Below are positions 59,669 through 64,000 of a stretch of DNA of 64,000 nucleotides, piece after piece; the stretch's first letter is position 1; each line of letters opens with the position of its first letter. The position numbers and the translations under genes are program-made. The stretch comes from Acanthochlamys bracteata (taxonomy: Eukaryota; Streptophyta; Magnoliopsida; Pandanales; Velloziaceae). The notes under the pieces were generated by a model. It searched no databases. It saw only the letters and a list, made by a program, of their open reading frames with translations, and was not told where the DNA came from. The stretch spans positions 6,433,524 to 6,497,523 of the forward strand of contig CM034132.1 in assembly GCA_019914995.1 (NCBI GenBank). Direction: 5' to 3'.

Positions 59669-61111
59669 ATGGCCAAGAAAAATCAAAAAGCTCAGCCAAA
59701 GCGCTCCAAAACTACTCATGGCAACGACGATAGATTCAATAGGAAGGAGGAATTTGAAAAATACAGTCGGCAGCTGGCCATTCCGATCTTGACTCCGGCG
59801 AGCATCAATTTTGATGACTTTAATTACTTTGGGCTTGAAGTAGACGAACTCTTTGAGGCGCAAGATTGGCTGGTATTTAACGACTGGTCGGGGAAATTCT
59901 CAGAGGAATGCGTCCGAGTGTTCTATGCTAACCTCCATGCAACGAAACTCCTCTGTTCAGACAATGGTGAACGACATTGAGATCAATTTGGAGGCACGGT
60001 CCATGTCGCTGCTGCTTGATATACCTTACCGGGAAGAGATGTCGCTTGCCAGTGACTCAAAATTGAATTATCTGAAGCAAGCACTAGACACAGACGCGGT
60101 CACCAAGCCTCAATACGACTCGGCTGCTCATCTGCCTCTGCTACCGAGGGCCCTGTGCCATATCATTTCCAAAATGATAGTCCCACTGTCTGGGAGCCGC
60201 AACATCATCACCAACTATGATGCATTTTTGCTATGGAGGTTAGTGAAGAAATTACCCATTAATCTCTATGAAGTGATGTTGCACCACATGACAAGAGTAT
60301 CCAAATCCGGTAGCAAGCATTTTCCATATCCCCATGTCATATGTAGAACATGCCGACTTGAAACTGTGCCAATGGGGACATTGCAAGTGAAGAAGATGTT
60401 CAAGCTAGATGCAAATTTTTGAGAGGGATCATTGAGGCAGAAGAAAAATTAGTATCTAAGCACACTCCAGCTGACCCTGGCTCCACTAATGCTGCACTGG
60501 CTCCACTAACAGAGTGTCCCACGAACATCTACAATGCCATCTTGGAGCAGACAAAAGAAATCAAGAAGCTGAACACTACTTTTGAACAGCTCAAAGAAGC
60601 AATCTGCGAGCCAGAGCACCCCAAAACCAAGACTGCACAAGATAACTCCAAATCAGAAAGTGCCAATGCTCAGGAATGTGCAGGGGAGGATGAAGACCAT
60701 CCAGACATGGACAGAAATGAATACTATGCAACCCCAAATAATGCCACTGAGCAACCACTGCATATGGAGTCACCCACTGAGTGCACAGCTGAAGCAGCCT
60801 CTGGAGAACCGGACCATGGAGCTAAGCCACTATCCATCACTATCTATGCAGCCCCTCTGCAGGAGGAACCCTTGTCTCAAAAACTCCCAATAGAGAGTCA
60901 ATCTGAAGCTCCACCAGAAATACCTCCTGTCTCTGACCCTCCATCAGCACACTCAAACATTCCTAACTTACCCCCCTACCCATCCCCTAAACGCAAAAAA
61001 TTAAAACGCAAGGCTCATAAATCAGCCTCCAGCTCCCAAGTCTTTCTTGATGAGGATGTAGTGACACTTCCTCAATCCTTTGCAGTAATACCTAAGCATC
61101 AACGCCCTTGA
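59669..61111 (+). pseudogene. Third ORF of the copia element (plant transposon-protein / env-like region)
   Basis: It lies after RNase H and before the polypurine tract in sense orientation. It starts MAKKNQKAQPKRSK (ATG 59669). Blocks NFDDFNYFGLEVDELFEAQDW, VRVFYANLHAT, VNDIEINLEARSMSLLLDIP and PLLPRALCHIISKMIVP fit the uncharacterised 'putative plant transposon protein' domain known from plant retroelements. The tail is proline-rich with a basic patch (SPKRKKLKRKAHK, a possible nuclear signal). Frameshifts near 59950 and 60400 break it. I see no signal peptide or clear membrane segment, so an envelope role is not supported here. Its function is unknown. Confidence 0.75.
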
Positions 61112-61591
61112 CCTCCTGGCTGTAGGACATCTTCTAGGCGCAAAAACATTTAGTTAAACTTTGATTAGGCTTAGCTTGTTTACTTACTACTGCCTTTAAT
61201 CTCTATGCTTGGATATTTGTTTACCACTGCCTTGACGTACTACTTATCATTTGCTGTGCTTGAATGAATGGTTGAACTTCTTGTTATAACTATTTGACCA
61301 TCTTTTGCCTATCGTGACAGTGCTGTCATGTTAAGTTTTTTAGCTGTGTTAAATTTTATATCAACTTTTTGAGATGACAAAAAGGGGAGAAAAATGAGGA
61401 GAAAGAATTATTGCTGTTGCATGATAGCATACAAAAATAATGGCTCAAATTGAGGGGGAGCCATGAGTCATGTACAGGTAAATAAAATAGATGCACCAGT
61501 TGAGGGGGAGTCACAGGTATGGCAATTTTCAATTCCAAATGATGGCTTGTAAAAACATAAATCAATAATTCTTAATTTGTTTGTCATCGTC
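61112..61591 (+). other. Copia 3' untranslated region
   Basis: T-rich sequence with two GAGGGGGAG motifs (61451 and 61503) that resemble extra polypurine tracts. No gene. Confidence 0.5.
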
Positions 61592-61605
61592 AAAAAGGGG
61601 GAGAT
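61592..61605 (+). other. Polypurine tract
   Basis: AAAAAGGGGGAGAT lies immediately before the 3' LTR; it would prime plus-strand synthesis. Confidence 0.9.
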
Positions 61606-63014
61606 TGTTGGAACTATAAAGACAATTTTGATGATAACAAAGAATTAAGAACTATGATTTATATTAGACTAATAATCTGAAATCAAGTTCTGCAGGATTA
61701 GACAAACGAAGATCATTTTATTTACAGCAGACAATAACAGCCATCATGCAGTCAACTGTTATGCTACTAAAAATTAAACAGCATACGGAACAGAGGATGC
61801 CATAGTCACATTGCAGTCAGCTGCTTGACCACTGAAGCACAAGAAGACTTCTCTGTTTCAAAACAGAGTTTTTGGTTCAACAGCAACAAAACTTTCCTTG
61901 CTTCAAAAATCCTCTGAACTCAGAACGCACTGAAGCAATTCAAATAAAAGATCTACAACGAGCAAAAATCATCTTCCTTTTTCACAGAAAAGGAATGCTC
62001 TATAATCAAGGGAAGAAAGCACATTATACAAGTCAAGCAGTCAACCTGGGATGCATTAAATATGGACAAGCCAAATCAGTTCTTCTATTTCAGACAGCAC
62101 TCATAACCACTGGCGGTAAATTCAAATTTTTACAATGCATTGAATGCCATGGAGACATTGCACAAAGACAGCCGAAAGCAATCAAGGGAGCGGTTGATTA
62201 GCCGCTGGGCAAAACTGCTCTATCTCTCTGACGTGAAGAACCACCAATGAAAAAGAAAGCCAACAGCAACGTTCTTCAACGGTTCCTGCACAGAGACGAA
62301 ACACTATAAGAAGTGAGGCACAGCAACAAAGGAAGAGTAGACAGAATACAAGCAAAACAGAGACATACAAGAACTCTACTACTCTACGCAAACAACAAAA
62401 ATCTTGCTGCTGATTACACTGAAGAAATCTCTCTCAGCAACCTCTTTGATCATCTCAATAAGAAACACTTCATGAACACATAACTTTCATGAGATAGTTC
62501 CTGTGCTCAATTTCTGTTTATTTTCTTGTAACCTATTACTGACCTTGCGAAGATGGTGCTGCGGGCACCGGAAAAGGAAGCTCAGGTAGAGCTTGGTGAA
62601 AATTCTTAGACCTTGTAATAGAGCTAGCAAATCAGCCAGAGGGACAGGTGTGTCCAGTTGGTTGTTAGGGATTGTCTTGGTGAAGAAACCCGGTAAGAGT
62701 AAGTGTGCTTGGTGAAGCACTTTGCTCTTGGTATATTTGTAGCTTATTGAAGGTTTAGTGAAGCTTTGGCTCTGGTGATAGAGCGACCGTGGATGTACGC
62801 AAAGGGTTTTGCCGAACCACGTTAAATATCCTAAGTACTATCATTTTTACATATGTTAGTAAACACTCTAACTCTCTCTGTCTACAGGTTACAGAATTGA
62901 TACAGCCGGCTGTAAGCCTGCTACCAGTAGGATAACTAAGCTTGATAAAAATTTTTATTGACTAACTCAATTCACCCCTCCCCTCTTGAGTTAATCTTAT
63001 AGGAAAACCTAACA
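61606..63014 (+). repeat. 3' LTR of the copia element
   Basis: 1409 bp. It matches the 5' LTR except for scattered changes and a short deletion near 62030 (ATTAATCAAGTCAAG lost one repeat). It ends at AACA against the TTGCA duplication. Confidence 0.95.
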
Positions 63015-63019
63015 TTGCA

Positions 63020-63368
63020 TTATTCTCTTGAAAAGTTATAACTAGATTTGAGATGGGAAGTATTTGGTTCATGTTATTTTTCTAAACGCTCTAGAAAAAA
63101 TTTCCTTACCCTTCCTTAAATTTCAAATTGGTTCGCTGACAACACTTCATGGTCTTAAATCTTTACAAATGTCTTACTTGGTTTTCAAATTCCCAAAGTA
63201 GAGACAGATAACATATTATTGAAAAGGAGAAGAAACAAACAGTATTGTTCAAGTAATTCAAACATCAAGTATCATTTTCATGATTTAATGGTTTTAGCTT
63301 TTCCGCTTTGCCTTATGTAGAACTTATCATGTCTAACTATTATACTTGCTATTTCCAGGGGAGGAGAC
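63020..63368. other. No recognised gene
   Basis: AT-rich. It ends with GGGGAGGAGAC, a polypurine-like tract before the next LTR. Confidence 0.4.
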
Positions 63369-64000
63369 TGTTGGTCAAACTTGCACAACCAACTCGATAG
63401 GGGAGGGATTAAATTGAGTTGGTATCTAAAAAATTTTAAAGCGATATTCCTAACTGAACATAGCTTAAAATCCTACAAAATAGCAGCACTATAGTCGATT
63501 GGACGTGAACAGACTCCTGCACACAGAACAGTTAGTGTTCTCTATTTAATTCAAGTGCAAATAATATAAAAATCCACCACACAAACCCACAAGATTTACG
63601 TGGTTCGGCAAATGAATTGCCTACGTCCATTGCCACCCTTCGTCAAGAGTGAATTCCACTAATTGTTGTTAAGTTGCTATAATACCAAGATAAAATATTT
63701 AGTCAAACACCATTGCCTAAACTGATTCTCTCCTTGAAATGAACCACCAACAACCTACAAGACTCACAAGTATCTCCGTCCGTTATCACACAATCATTAG
63801 CCAAAGCCTTGTGCACATATGTATTTTCTTACAAGACTAGCACAACGGAGAAGGTTTAGCCAAACTCTTCTCACCGAATGTGTTTGTTACAAGCAACTTT
63901 AAAGCACAGAATTTCTCTCACAAGATTGAATTTAAGCTTAGTAAAGTAAGGAGAGGATCAAAGGAAATGACAAAGATGTATCTACGTAAAGCTTGGCAGT
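63369..64000 (+). mobile_element. Start of another LTR, running off the window
   Basis: It begins TGTTGGTCAAAC after a polypurine-like stretch. It contains the LTR signature ACAAGATTTACGTGGTTCGGC and TGCCTACGTCCATTGCC, common in plant copia LTRs, which suggests the 3' LTR of a separate element. The end is not visible. Confidence 0.55.

Larger units (their letters stand above)
52765..63014 (+). mobile_element. Full-length Ty1/copia retrotransposon, SIRE/Maximus-like, 10.25 kb
   Basis: The LTRs at 52765-54190 and 61606-63014 start TGTTGGAACTATAAAG and end AAACCTAACA. A perfect 5-bp duplication TTGCA flanks the element (52760-52764 and 63015-63019). Internally it has gag, protease, integrase, reverse transcriptase and RNase H in copia order, then a third ORF before the polypurine tract. 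Many stops and frameshifts make it non-autonomous. LTR length, large gag and the extra 3' ORF point to the SIRE/Maximus lineage. Confidence 0.95.

Noticed and set aside
59669-61111. Third ORF as a true envelope gene
   Set aside because: No signal peptide, no hydrophobic fusion or membrane segment was visible; only position supports the env idea.

Overview
The window is plant nuclear DNA, almost certainly from a eudicot, and it is nearly all transposable elements and their debris. The sequence is AT-rich. It carries plant-specific element families: FAR1-type Mutator-like elements (MULEs), Ty1/copia and TRIM retrotransposons, CACTA and hAT DNA transposons. It also holds fragments of plant host genes: a UGT75-like glycosyltransferase, an AT-hook AHL protein and a PAT1 mRNA-decay factor. 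I see no intact host gene, tRNA or rRNA. All assignments come from reading motifs; no database search was run.

Layout. 234-1534 is a small non-autonomous hAT-like element with a direct target duplication. 2440-4444 is a broken 5' piece of a PAT1-like gene. 5938-9449 looks like a long LTR of a TGTCACGACCC-type (gypsy-like) family. 10100-17497 is a degenerate CACTA element that contains a perfect TRIM element (10423-10956), a five-unit minisatellite and a GC-rich insert. 19357-20440 is another fragment of the gypsy-like LTR family.

20445-46695 is the most remarkable part. Four MULEs lie end to end (A, B, C, D), and every visible boundary is a run of (TA)n. A and C are one subfamily: each has a FAR1-like gene, then palindrome-rich GAGCTCACT repeats, then CATTCACA-type repeats. 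B and D have a different, mutually similar terminus. B (11.2 kb) has terminal inverted repeats of about 4 kb. Each arm carries a captured UGT fragment and a captured AHL fragment placed head to head, so four host-gene fragments flank one FAR1-like transposase pseudogene. D is a fold-back element with no transposase. All three FAR1-like genes carry stops or frameshifts, so none can make a full protein as it stands. A 2.1-kb solo copia LTR with a 5-bp duplication sits inside A.

47770-49235 is a decayed hAT transposase. 50995-51425 is a MITE-like inverted repeat. 52765-63014 is a complete but mutated Ty1/copia element of the SIRE/Maximus type: two 1.4-kb LTRs, TTGCA target duplication, gag, protease, integrase, reverse transcriptase, RNase H and an extra third ORF before the 3' LTR. 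A further LTR starts at 63369 and runs off the window.
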